This document shows positions 1 through 7,323 of a DNA stretch of 45,995 nt, one piece after another; the stretch's first letter is position 1, and each line of letters starts with the position of its first letter. The position numbers and the translations under genes are program-made. The notes beneath the pieces were generated by a model. It was given only the letters and a program-made list of their open reading frames with translations. It ran no database searches and was not told the origin of the DNA. The stretch spans positions 13,699 to 59,693 of the forward strand of contig NZ_SOEZ01000010.1 of the NCBI RefSeq assembly GCF_004402215.1, read 5' to 3'. The stretch is from Cryobacterium tagatosivorans. GTDB taxonomy: Bacteria; Actinomycetota; Actinomycetes; Actinomycetales; Microbacteriaceae.

Positions 1-1446
1 GGGACCACCAACACGGTGACCTTCACCCCGGCGAGCGCCCTCGCCAACAGCACGAGCTACACGGCCACGGTCAGCGGCGCCGTGAACGCGACCGGCCAGG
101 CCATGACCGCCCCTCGAACCTGGAGCTTCACCACCGCGGCCGTCGGCGAGTGCCCGTGCAGCGTGTTCAGCCCCAGTGACGTTCCGGCCACCCTCAGCGA
201 CAACGACTCCGCGGCCGTGGAGCTGGGGATGAAGTTCCGGTCGAGCGTCGCCGCGACGGTCACCGGCATCCGCTTCTACAAGGGCGCCGAGAACACCGGA
301 ACCCACACTGGGCACCTCTGGACCTCGGCCGGGACCCTGCTCGCCTCGGTCACCTTCACCGGCGAGACCGCCTCGGGCTGGCAGCAGGCCAATCTCTCCA
401 CTCCCGTGAACATCAGCGCCAACACCACCTACGTGGTCTCCTACCACGCACCCAACGGGCGCTACTCGGCCACCAGCAACTTCTTCACGACCGCGGCCAA
501 CAGCCCGCCCCTGCAGGGACTGGCCAGCGGCACCGACGGACCCAACGGCATCTACGTCTACGGCGCCCCGGCATTCCCCGACTCGAGCTTCCGCGACGCC
601 AACTACTGGGTGGATGTCGTCGTCACGACTGCGCCCCCGGCAGCGCCGGTCGTCACCGCGACCGCCCCGGCGGCCGGAGCGACCGGCGTGGCGGTGAGCA
701 CCGCGCCCTGGGCGACCTTCGACCAGGCGGTGACCCCCGCCTCGATCGGCTTCACGCTGAAGACCGCCGCCGGCGCCAGCGTCACCGGGACGACCGCCTA
801 CGACGCCGCGACGGATCGGGTCACGTTCACCCCCGCCGCGGCCCTCGCGAACAACACCACCTACACCGCCACAGTCAGCGGCGCGACCAATTCGAGCGGC
901 CAGGCCATGGAGGCGCCGCGCACCTGGAGCTTCACAACGACCGCCACCGGCGCCTGCCCGTGCAGCGTCTTCAGCGCGAGCGCGGTGCCGGCGACCATCA
1001 CCGAAAACGACCCGCGCGCCGTGGAGCTGGGGATGAAGTTCCGATCGAGCGTCGCCGGCTCGGTCACCGGCATCCGCTTCTACAAGGGCAGCCAGAACAC
1101 CGGCGCCCACACCGGGCACCTGTGGTCATCGACCGGCACCCTGCTCGCGACGGTCACCTTCACCGGTGAAACCGCCTCCGGCTGGCAGCAGGCCACCCTC
1201 TCCGCGCCCGTGAGCATCAGTGCCAATACGACCTACGTCGTCTCCTACTTCGCACCCGCCGGGCGCTATTCGGCCACCGCCAACTTCTTCAACACCGCGG
1301 CCAACAGCCCGCCGCTCCAGGGACTCGCCAGCGGCACCGACGGGCCCAACGGGATCTACCGCTACGGGACGACCTCCGGGTTCCCCACGTCCAGCTACCG
1401 GGGCACCAACTACTGGGTGGACGTCGTCTTCACGACCGCGCCGTAA
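1..1446 (+). CDS. Secreted Ig-like/DUF4082 repeat protein, C-terminal part (5' end outside window)
   Basis: The frame is open from the first base, so the true start lies upstream; the GTG at 16 lies inside a repeat and is not a credible start. Visible domain order is the end of a bacterial Ig-like domain (SbsA/Big_5 type, motif TWSFTT), a DUF4082 domain of about 150 residues (from CPCSVF to YWVDVV), a whole Ig-like domain, and a second DUF4082 domain ending at the stop codon. DUF4082 modules occur at the C-terminal end of large extracellular actinobacterial proteins, often with carbohydrate-binding or glycosidase domains; that link is family knowledge. The paired Cys of each CPC motif is conserved in both copies. 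No LPxTG signal or C-terminal membrane helix is present, so the protein is probably secreted or bound non-covalently. The enzymatic part, if any, is outside the window. Confidence 0.85.
   Translation, partial: GTTNTVTFTPASALANSTSYTATVSGAVNATGQAMTAPRTWSFTTAAVGECPCSVFSPSDVPATLSDNDSAAVELGMKFRSSVAATVTGIRFYKGAENTGTHTGHLWTSAGTLLASVTFTGETASGWQQANLSTPVNISANTTYVVSYHAPNGRYSATSNFFTTAANSPPLQGLASGTDGPNGIYVYGAPAFPDSSFRDANYWVDVVVTTAPPAAPVVTATAPAAGATGVAVSTAPWATFDQAVTPASIGFTLKTAAGASVTGTTAYDAATDRVTFTPAAALANNTTYTATVSGATNSSGQAMEAPRTWSFTTTATGACPCSVFSASAVPATITENDPRAVELGMKFRSSVAGSVTGIRFYKGSQNTGAHTGHLWSSTGTLLATVTFTGETASGWQQATLSAPVSISANTTYVVSYFAPAGRYSATANFFNTAANSPPLQGLASGTDGPNGIYRYGTTSGFPTSSYRGTNYWVDVVFTTAP
1..1446. 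repeat. Tandem in-gene repeat, 804-bp period
   Basis: Bases 1-642 and 805-1446 align in register at a distance of exactly 804 bp (268 codons). For example, the coding bases for VELGMKFRSS begin at 217 and 1021. Each unit is one Ig-like plus one DUF4082 module. The copies are diverged at synonymous and some non-synonymous positions, so this is an old duplication. The first copy starts outside the window. Confidence 0.85.
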
Positions 1447-1552
1447 CCAGGGTTCACCCGCCGAAGGGTCCCCTGCGACGCCCAGGAGGTGTTCGCCGAA
1501 CTCGTCGCCGAGCTGTACGGCTGATCGGCGACCCAGCCAGTAGCCTGATCGC

Positions 1553-2872
1553 ATGACCGAGCCATTTGTCATCGCCGACAACGACGCCCACCCCGTGCCC
1601 GCGCGGGGACACGTGGTTGCCTGGGCCTTCTGGGACTGGGGATCCGCCGCCTTCAACGCGGTGGTCACCACCTTCGTCTTCACCGTCTACATCACCGGTT
1701 CGGCGTTCGGCGACAAGGATGTGATCTCGGCCCAGCTCGGCTGGGCCCTGGCCATCGCCGGGTTCCTGATCGCCGTGCTCGCCCCGGTCACCGGGCAGCG
1801 CTCGGACACCTCGGGCCGGCGCAAGTTCTGGCTCGGGGTGAACACGTTCATCGTGGTCGCGCTGACCGCCGCCATGTTCTTCGTCGAGGCATCGCCCGCC
1901 TTCCTCCTGCTCGGGCTGTTCCTCGTCGCGGCCGGGAACGTGTTCTTCGAGTTCGCCGGGGTCAACTACAACGCCATGCTCGCCCAGGTCTCGACTCCTC
2001 GGACGATCGGCAAGGTGAGCGGCTTCGGCTGGGGCATGGGCTACCTCGGCGGGATCGTGCTGCTGCTCATCGTCTATTTCGGCTTCATCAAGCCGGAGGT
2101 GGGCCTGTTCGGCGTGACGAGTGAGAACGGGATGGCGGTGCGCGTCTCGATGCTCATCTCCGCCGCCTGGTTCGGTCTCTTCGCCCTCCCTGTGCTGCTC
2201 CGGGTGCCCGAATACCGCTCGCCGCCGGCCGCCCGGCGCGACCGGGTCGGCTTCTTCCGGTCCTACGCCGTGCTCGGACACGACATCGCCAGGCTCTGGA
2301 GGACCAGCCGGCAGACGGTGTACTTCCTCATCGCGAGTGCGGTCTTCCGCGACGGCCTGGCCGGGGTGTTCACCTTCGGGGGCGTGCTGGCGGCATCCGT
2401 CTTCGGGTTCTCCGCCGGCGAGGTGATCATCTTCGCCATCGCGGCGAACGTCGTCGCCGGAATCGCGACCATGAGCGTGGGCGCGCTCGACGACCGGCTC
2501 GGCGCGAAGCCGATCATCATGACGGCCCTCATCGGTCTGATCATCTGCGGCGGGCTTGTCTTCTTCCTGCACGACGGCGGGCAGATCGTGTTCTGGACCG
2601 CGGGCCTGGCCCTCTGCCTCTTCGTCGGACCGGCCCAGTCGGCGAGCCGCACGTTCCTCGCCCGGCTGATCCCGGCCGGACGCGAGGGTGAGGTCTTCGG
2701 CCTGTACGCGACGACCGGGCGCGCGGCGAGTTTCCTCGCCCCCACCGCATTCGCGCTGATGGTGACGATCTTCGGCGAGACCTACTGGGGGATCCTGGGC
2801 ATCGTGCTCGTGCTGCTCCTGGGCCTGCTGCTCCTGCTGCCGGTGGTGGCGAAACAGCAGCAGATCCGCTGA
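1553..2872 (+). CDS. MFS transporter, UMF1 family
   Basis: Encodes 439 residues with about 12 hydrophobic segments, the usual size for UMF1-type (Atg22-like) major facilitator proteins. The family signature AFWDWGSAAFNAV lies at about residues 24-36 just before the first helix, and an MFS motif-A-like loop (RSDTSGRRK) at about 82-90. It is an integral cytoplasmic-membrane protein, probably an exporter or small-molecule permease; the substrate cannot be read from sequence. The ATG at 1553 is the first start that retains the whole signature. A FadR-type regulator follows 41 bp downstream in the same direction and may be co-transcribed. The 106 bp upstream hold no recognisable gene. Confidence 0.88.
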   Translation: MTEPFVIADNDAHPVPARGHVVAWAFWDWGSAAFNAVVTTFVFTVYITGSAFGDKDVISAQLGWALAIAGFLIAVLAPVTGQRSDTSGRRKFWLGVNTFIVVALTAAMFFVEASPAFLLLGLFLVAAGNVFFEFAGVNYNAMLAQVSTPRTIGKVSGFGWGMGYLGGIVLLLIVYFGFIKPEVGLFGVTSENGMAVRVSMLISAAWFGLFALPVLLRVPEYRSPPAARRDRVGFFRSYAVLGHDIARLWRTSRQTVYFLIASAVFRDGLAGVFTFGGVLAASVFGFSAGEVIIFAIAANVVAGIATMSVGALDDRLGAKPIIMTALIGLIICGGLVFFLHDGGQIVFWTAGLALCLFVGPAQSASRTFLARLIPAGREGEVFGLYATTGRAASFLAPTAFALMVTIFGETYWGILGIVLVLLLGLLLLLPVVAKQQQIR

Positions 2873-2913
2873 CCTCCGCCGGTTCGGAAGGCCCGGAAAG
2901 GTAGGATCTTTGC

Positions 2914-3591
2914 ATGGCCGTCACCGATGAAGCGATCTTCAAGATCAAGGAAATGATCCTCTCGGGCGAGATCGGACCGGGCGACCGGCTGCCCCCGGAG
3001 AAGGAGCTCAGCGACCGGCTGGGGCTGTCCCGCAGTTCCATGCGCGAGGCCATCAAGGCGCTGGAGGTCATCCGGGTCCTCGACGTGCGCCGGGGCGACG
3101 GCACCTACGTCACCAGCCTCGAGCCTCGCCTGCTTCTCGAGGCCCTCTCCTTCGTGGTGGATCTCCACGCCGACGGTTCGATCCTCGAGCTCTTCGCGGT
3201 GCGCAGGATCCTCGAACCGGCCGCTGTCGCGTTGGCCGCGTTGCGGATGGATGCGGCCTCCATCGCCGACCTGCGTGCCCAGATCACCTCGGTGAGCGAT
3301 TCGACCAGCGTCGAGGGACTCGTCGCGCACGACCTCGAATTCCACGGCGCCATCGTTGCGGCGGCCGGTAATTCCTATTTGGCCAGCCTGGTCGACTCGC
3401 TCTCCAGCAACACCGTGCGGGCGCGCATCTGGCGCGGACTCACCCAGGAGCATGCGGTCGCCCGTACCCTGGCCGAGCATGAGGCGATCGTCGACGCCCT
3501 GGAGCGCGGCGATGCCGAACTCGCCCAGGCGCTGACCATCGTGCACATTTCCGGGGTCGAGCAGTGGCTGCGGGATGCCGCCGCCTCGTGA
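2914..3591 (+). CDS. GntR/FadR-family transcriptional regulator (FCD domain)
   Basis: Encodes 225 residues: an N-terminal winged helix (about 3-68, with DRLPPEKELSDRLGLSRSSM as recognition region and a GDGTYV wing) and a C-terminal all-helical FCD domain (about 80-215). The FCD metal/ligand pattern is visible as HDLEFH near 147 and a later EHEAIV. This family binds DNA as a dimer and senses small organic acids or sugar acids. It lies 41 bp after the transporter and runs tail-to-tail with the aldolase gene with only 10 bp between stops. It may control the transporter, the sugar cluster to the right, or both. A GGAAAGG-like ribosome site precedes the ATG. Confidence 0.88.
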   Translation: MAVTDEAIFKIKEMILSGEIGPGDRLPPEKELSDRLGLSRSSMREAIKALEVIRVLDVRRGDGTYVTSLEPRLLLEALSFVVDLHADGSILELFAVRRILEPAAVALAALRMDAASIADLRAQITSVSDSTSVEGLVAHDLEFHGAIVAAAGNSYLASLVDSLSSNTVRARIWRGLTQEHAVARTLAEHEAIVDALERGDAELAQALTIVHISGVEQWLRDAAAS

Positions 3592-3601
3592 GCCCGGTGC
3601 G

Positions 3602-4264
3602 TTAGCCCTGCAATCCTCGCGCCACGGCGGCCTCGAAGTCCTCGGCTGAGCGGTCGCTGACCTCGCTGTGCAGCGCCGCGAGAATGACCGAGGGAGCGGC
3701 GGTGAAGAAGGGCACGCCGGCCTGCGCCAGGGCCACGATGTCGTCCGGGGTTCGCAGGCTCGCGGCGAGCACGTCCGTGCCGCTCCCCTGGACCAGCGCC
3801 TGCATGGCCGAGATCTCGGCGACGCCCTCCCGCCCGGCGTCATTCAACCGGCCCAGGTACGGAGCGATGTACCTCACGCCGATCGTGGCTGCCGCCAGCG
3901 CCTGCGCCTGCGCGTAGACGGCGGTCACCAGGACGCTCGCGCCGGTCGAAACGAGCGCGGCAGCCGCGGTGAATCCCGCCCGCGTCGCGGGGACCTTGAC
4001 GACCACCAGCGACCCGAGAGCCGCCAGGCGTTCGGCATTGCCGATCATGGCCTGCGCGCTGTCTCCCCAGGCCTGGAAGAAGATCTCGCGGGCGCCCTCC
4101 GCTTCCCACCGGGCGTACAGCTCCGGGATGTCGCGGACCGAGCGTTGCCCGCGTGCGAGGATCGTCGGGTTCGTGGTGACTCCGTGCACCAGTCCGTCGG
4201 CCAGCAGGCCACTGACTTCCTCGACGTTGGCGCTATCGGCATAGAAACGGAGTTCACGGTTCAC
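3602..4264 (-). CDS. Transaldolase / fructose-6-phosphate aldolase-like protein
   Basis: Encodes 220 residues, the length of the short FSA/TalC-type transaldolases. Visible features are Asp10 in the first strand (YADSANVEE), TTNPTIL at 31-37, and the Schiff-base lysine Lys90 in VVVKVPAT. The family cleaves or forms C-C bonds of ketose phosphates through a lysine imine in the cytosol. Start is GTG at 4264. It is divergent from the ribokinase gene, with 137 bp between them that contain one TGTAATTACA operator, so it probably belongs to the same regulon. The exact substrate (fructose 6-phosphate, sedoheptulose phosphate or another ketose phosphate) is open. Confidence 0.82.
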   Translation of the reverse strand: MNRELRFYADSANVEEVSGLLADGLVHGVTTNPTILARGQRSVRDIPELYARWEAEGAREIFFQAWGDSAQAMIGNAERLAALGSLVVVKVPATRAGFTAAAALVSTGASVLVTAVYAQAQALAAATIGVRYIAPYLGRLNDAGREGVAEISAMQALVQGSGTDVLAASLRTPDDIVALAQAGVPFFTAAPSVILAALHSEVSDRSAEDFEAAVARGLQG

Positions 4265-4327
4265 TGGCTGGCTTTCTTCCTCGGGCGATCGGCAGTGACA
4301 TCGACCCTAGTCCTACCTGTCGGCTAA

Positions 4328-4337
4328 TGTAATTACA
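4328..4337. promoter_or_regulatory. Predicted operator TGTAATTACA (copy 1)
   Basis: This perfect 10-bp palindrome lies in the divergent region between the aldolase gene (start 4264) and ribokinase (start 4402). The right flank continues as GGTAG, the same flank seen beside the copy at 6679. The identical 10-mer occurs twice more before 6740. Inferred binding site of the HutC-type regulator encoded at 5777-6655. Confidence 0.6.
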
Positions 4338-4401
4338 GGTAGAAAGGGGCGTCCTTGGGACGACCCCGTGATGGGCGTGATTCGCCCTGCGAAAGGCAAG
4401 A

Positions 4402-5361
4402 ATGAGCCAGACAAAGTCGTCGGCATCCCCCACCGGCGGCGTGCTGATCGTCGGAAGCATCACGGCCGACCTCACCACGTTCTCCCACCGGCTTCCGGCG
4501 CGGGGGGAAACGATCCTCGGCGATGAGTTCACGCTCGTGCTCGGGGGCAAGGGGGCCAACCAGGCCGTGGCCGCGGGCCTCGCCGGCGGCACCGCGCACA
4601 TGGTCGCCTGCGTCGGCACCGACCTCTTCAGCGGGCTCGTCACCGGCGGCCTCCGCGCCGCGGGCGTCAACATCGACCACGTCCGGATGGTCGACGGACC
4701 GACCGGGATCGCCCACATTCGGGTCGACGATTCCGGCGAAAACGACATCGTGATGGTGCCGCTGGCCAACGCGTCACTCAGCGAAGCGCAAATCGACACC
4801 GCGTTCGCCGAGCGCGGAGCCTCGTCCGCGGTCCTGCTCACCCAGCTCGAAATCCCCTGGGCGCTCACCCAGCACGCGATCCGCCGGGGTCACGACGCAG
4901 GCCTCACTGTCGTCCTCGATCCGGCCCCCGCCGCGAAGCTCGACGAGGGCATTTGGCCGCTCGTCGACATCGTCACCCCGAACGAAACCGAGGCGAGCAT
5001 CCTCACCGGGATTCGCGTGCACGACCGCGATTCCGCCGTCCAGGCCGGCCGCTGGTTCACCGACCGCGGAGCGCGCTACGCCCTGATCACCATGGCGGCC
5101 GCCGGCGCGGTCCTGGTTTCCGCCGGCGACGTCGTGGCGTTCGACTCCATCCCGGTCACCGCCGTGGATACGACGGCGGCCGGGGACGCCTTCGCGGGCT
5201 ACCTCGGCGCATCGCTCGCGCTCGGCTATGAGCTGCCGGCCGCCATCGGCCGTGCCATCGCGGCGGGCGCGCTCGCGGTCACCAAGCGCGGGGCCTCGCC
5301 GAGCCTGCCGGGACGGGCCGACGTCGACGCGCTGCTCGAGGCGCAAGAGGCTGTGGCCTGA
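4402..5361 (+). CDS. Ribokinase-like PfkB-family sugar kinase
   Basis: Encodes 319 residues, close to the usual length for ribokinase. PfkB signature 1 is LGGKGANQAVA (Gly48-Asn53 region), and signature 2 is DTTAAGD at 256-262, with Asp262 as catalytic base and the preceding glycines as anion hole. The family transfers phosphate from ATP to a sugar hydroxyl in the cytosol; ribokinase makes ribose 5-phosphate. Start ATG at 4402 follows GAAAGG by about six bases. Its stop overlaps the next start (TGATG), an RbsD mutarotase, which supports ribose or a similar furanose/pyranose-interconverting sugar as substrate. Identity as true RbsK rather than a deoxyribokinase or related kinase is not certain. 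Confidence 0.85.
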   Translation: MSQTKSSASPTGGVLIVGSITADLTTFSHRLPARGETILGDEFTLVLGGKGANQAVAAGLAGGTAHMVACVGTDLFSGLVTGGLRAAGVNIDHVRMVDGPTGIAHIRVDDSGENDIVMVPLANASLSEAQIDTAFAERGASSAVLLTQLEIPWALTQHAIRRGHDAGLTVVLDPAPAAKLDEGIWPLVDIVTPNETEASILTGIRVHDRDSAVQAGRWFTDRGARYALITMAAAGAVLVSAGDVVAFDSIPVTAVDTTAAGDAFAGYLGASLALGYELPAAIGRAIAAGALAVTKRGASPSLPGRADVDALLEAQEAVA

Positions 5362-5765
5362 TGCGGAGCACGCACACCACGATCAATCCCCAGTTGTCCC
5401 GCGTCATCTCGGAGACGGGGCACACCGACCTCATCGTCGTGACGGATGCCGGACTCCCGATTCCCCAGAGCTCCGAGCGCATCGACCTGGCCTACCGCCC
5501 CGGGGCTCCGGCATTCCTGGACGTCCTCGACACGGTCCTCGCCGAACTCGTCATCGAGGGCGCCACAGCATCCGCGGAAATCGAACAGCACAGCCCCCAG
5601 ATGCTGGCCGCGCTGCGCGAGCGGCTCAAGCCGCTCGGTATCGACATCACACTGGTCCCCCACCAGCACTTCAAGGAGCTCACCCACGGTGCTCGCGCCT
5701 TCGTACGCTCCGGCGAGTACACCGCGTACGCCAACGTCATCCTGCACGCCGGCGTCGCATACTGA
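5361..5765 (+). CDS. rbsD: RbsD-type sugar pyranase (mutarotase)
   Basis: Encodes 134 residues of the RbsD/FucU fold. The RbsD pattern is complete: His21 in ETGHTD (catalytic His), Asp29 in VVTDAGLPIP, and the C-terminal signature RSGEYTAYANVILHAGV. These cytosolic decamers convert beta-pyranose to the furanose form so that ribokinase can act. The ATG overlaps the ribokinase stop, implying translational coupling, and the regulator gene begins 11 bp downstream. A separate FucU-type relative is present at 19962-20372. Confidence 0.88.
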   Translation: MRSTHTTINPQLSRVISETGHTDLIVVTDAGLPIPQSSERIDLAYRPGAPAFLDVLDTVLAELVIEGATASAEIEQHSPQMLAALRERLKPLGIDITLVPHQHFKELTHGARAFVRSGEYTAYANVILHAGVAY

Positions 5766-5776
5766 GATCGGGCACC

Positions 5777-6655
5777 ATGACTAAAGATCCTGAAGGCACA
5801 ATGGACGCCACACCTCCCCCCGCTCAAGCGCCGGCAAGCCGGTCCGGCGCCGGCGATATCGACCGCCGGGCACCCGTGCCCATGTACCACCAGCTCAAGC
5901 GCCGGATCATCGAGGACATCAACCGGCTCGGCATGCGGCCGGGCGACCTGCTGCCCGGCGAGCACAAGCTCTGCGAGCAGTTCGGCGTCTCCCGAACGGT
6001 CGTGCGGCAAGCGTTGCTCCAACTCGAACACCAGGGTGTCATCGACCGGGTCAAGGGCAAGGGCACCTTCGTCGCTCACCAGAAGACCGCCGAAAGCCTC
6101 GTCCACACGCTCACCGGACTCTACGAGGAGGTGGCCGCGCGCGGCGGCCACGTGCACAGCGACGTGCGCAGGCAAGAGATCGTACCCGCCGAGGACGAGG
6201 TCGCGGATGCGCTCGGCCTCGCCCCCGGCACGCCCGTCGTGCTCATCGAGCGTCTTCGCTACGTGGACGAGGAGCCGTGGTCCTGGACCACGACCTACCT
6301 GCCGCGCGAGGTGGGGGCCCTCGTGCTCCACGACGACCTCCGCGACCAGTCCCTCTACGCGCTGCTTGCCACGCACGGGATCCGCGCGGTGCGCGGCGTA
6401 CGCTCGGCCGAGGCCGCCTCGGCGGACGAGGCCCAGGCGGCGCTGCTCGGGGTCGGCCCCGGCCAGGCGCTGCTCGTGCTCCGCAGCGTCGGTTACGACG
6501 AGAAGGACAGCCCGATGGAGTACTTCGTCGCGTACCACCGGGGCGATCGCAGCCGATTCGAGTTCCAGCTCCGTGCGTCATCGACCGACGAGAGCACAGC
6601 ATCGCTGCGGCACACGGGCCGGCAGGGAGCCGACCTGCCCCTGGCGGCAAACTAA
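5777..6655 (+). CDS. GntR/HutC-family transcriptional regulator (UTRA domain)
   Basis: Encodes 292 residues. The winged helix spans about 33-100 (PMYHQLKRRI, then EHKLCEQFGVSRTVVRQAL, then GKGTFVA), followed by a UTRA effector domain at about 115-275 ending near RFEFQLR. UTRA domains bind sugars or sugar phosphates. Start ATG at 5777 is chosen because it follows the RbsD stop by 11 bp; an in-frame ATG at 5801 would remove only a disordered leader. It sits inside the operon whose two promoters carry the palindrome TGTAATTACA, and A/T-rich palindromes of this kind fit HutC-type regulators, so autoregulation of the cluster is inferred. Confidence 0.88.
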   Translation: MTKDPEGTMDATPPPAQAPASRSGAGDIDRRAPVPMYHQLKRRIIEDINRLGMRPGDLLPGEHKLCEQFGVSRTVVRQALLQLEHQGVIDRVKGKGTFVAHQKTAESLVHTLTGLYEEVAARGGHVHSDVRRQEIVPAEDEVADALGLAPGTPVVLIERLRYVDEEPWSWTTTYLPREVGALVLHDDLRDQSLYALLATHGIRAVRGVRSAEAASADEAQAALLGVGPGQALLVLRSVGYDEKDSPMEYFVAYHRGDRSRFEFQLRASSTDESTASLRHTGRQGADLPLAAN

Positions 6656-6661
6656 TCAACC

Positions 6662-6688
6662 TGTAATTACATGTCACCTGTAATTACA
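6662..6688. promoter_or_regulatory. Paired predicted operators TGTAATTACA (copies 2 and 3)
   Basis: Two exact copies of the palindrome lie at 6662-6671 and 6679-6688, 17 bp centre to centre, immediately after the HutC-type regulator stop and 51 bp before the GTG start of the cupin isomerase gene. Copy 3 sits in the longer palindrome CCTGTAATTACAGG (6677-6690). The position suggests control of the 6740-12287 operon. Two sites here against one before the ribokinase promoter suggest tighter control of the second operon. Confidence 0.65.
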
Positions 6689-6739
6689 GGTAGTCTGAGG
6701 TTGCAGCAAAGCAGCTGACTCGAGACCGAGGAGACCGCC

Positions 6740-7318
6740 GTGTCCCAGTACCACGCACTGCCCGTGCCCCCCATGAGCATCCGCTTCGACCAGTCCGCGG
6801 GGACGCTCAGCCCCGAAGGGCCCACGCTCACCCGCCGCATGTCAGACCTCGAAGGCCTGTTCCGCGACCACGCGGCCTGGCAAAAGGCCGTCGCCGACGG
6901 CGACCCGGTGGTCTACTCCGTCATCTCCTCGCCGGTGCCGGAAATCGACCGTGAACTGCCGCAGTCGATCACGACAATCCAGCCGGGCACGACCGCCGGC
7001 GAGCTGTGGATGACCAAGGGTCACCAGCACCCCAACCACCAGGGCGAGATCTATCTCGGCATCTCCGGCCGCGGCGGCCTGCTCATGTTCGACGGTACCG
7101 AAACCCGCTGGGTCGAGATGACCCCCGGCACCATCGGCTACATGCCGCCGGGCTGGGCGCACCGCAGCGTCAACATCGGCGACGAGCCGTATTCCTTCCT
7201 CGCCGTGTACCCCGGAGGCGCCGGCCACGACTACGGGTGGGTGCTCGAGCACGGCATGGGCCTCCGCGCGCTCAGCGGTACCGATGGTGTCGAGTTCGTC
7301 GACTACGTCGAAGGCTGA
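6740..7318 (+). CDS. Cupin-type glucose-6-phosphate isomerase family protein
   Basis: Encodes 192 residues of the archaeal-type (cupin) phosphoglucose isomerase family, unrelated in fold to ordinary Pgi. The metal ligands are all visible: His95 and His97 in KGHQHP, Glu103 in GEIYLG, and His141 in PGWAHRSVN; the family ending FLAVYPGGAGHDYG is also present. The family isomerises glucose 6-phosphate and fructose 6-phosphate, but cupins of this type also act on other aldoses and ketoses, such as lyxose. Start GTG at 6740 is preceded by GAGGAGA. It is the first gene after the double operator and five bases before the FGGY kinase, so it may isomerise that kinase's substrate or product. Confidence 0.82.
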   Translation: MSQYHALPVPPMSIRFDQSAGTLSPEGPTLTRRMSDLEGLFRDHAAWQKAVADGDPVVYSVISSPVPEIDRELPQSITTIQPGTTAGELWMTKGHQHPNHQGEIYLGISGRGGLLMFDGTETRWVEMTPGTIGYMPPGWAHRSVNIGDEPYSFLAVYPGGAGHDYGWVLEHGMGLRALSGTDGVEFVDYVEG

Positions 7319-7323
7319 CCCCA

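Noticed and set aside
1466..1524. Short coding-like stretch ending at TGA 1522, reading CDAQEVFAELVAELYG
   Set aside because: It looks like the tail of a protein but is too short, without start or ribosome site, to support a gene or a named remnant.
1454..2572. Long open frame (372 codons) on the minus strand opposite the MFS transporter
   Set aside because: It is antisense to a well-supported membrane protein; its Glu/His/Asp/Arg-rich low-complexity translation is the typical mirror of a GC-rich gene.
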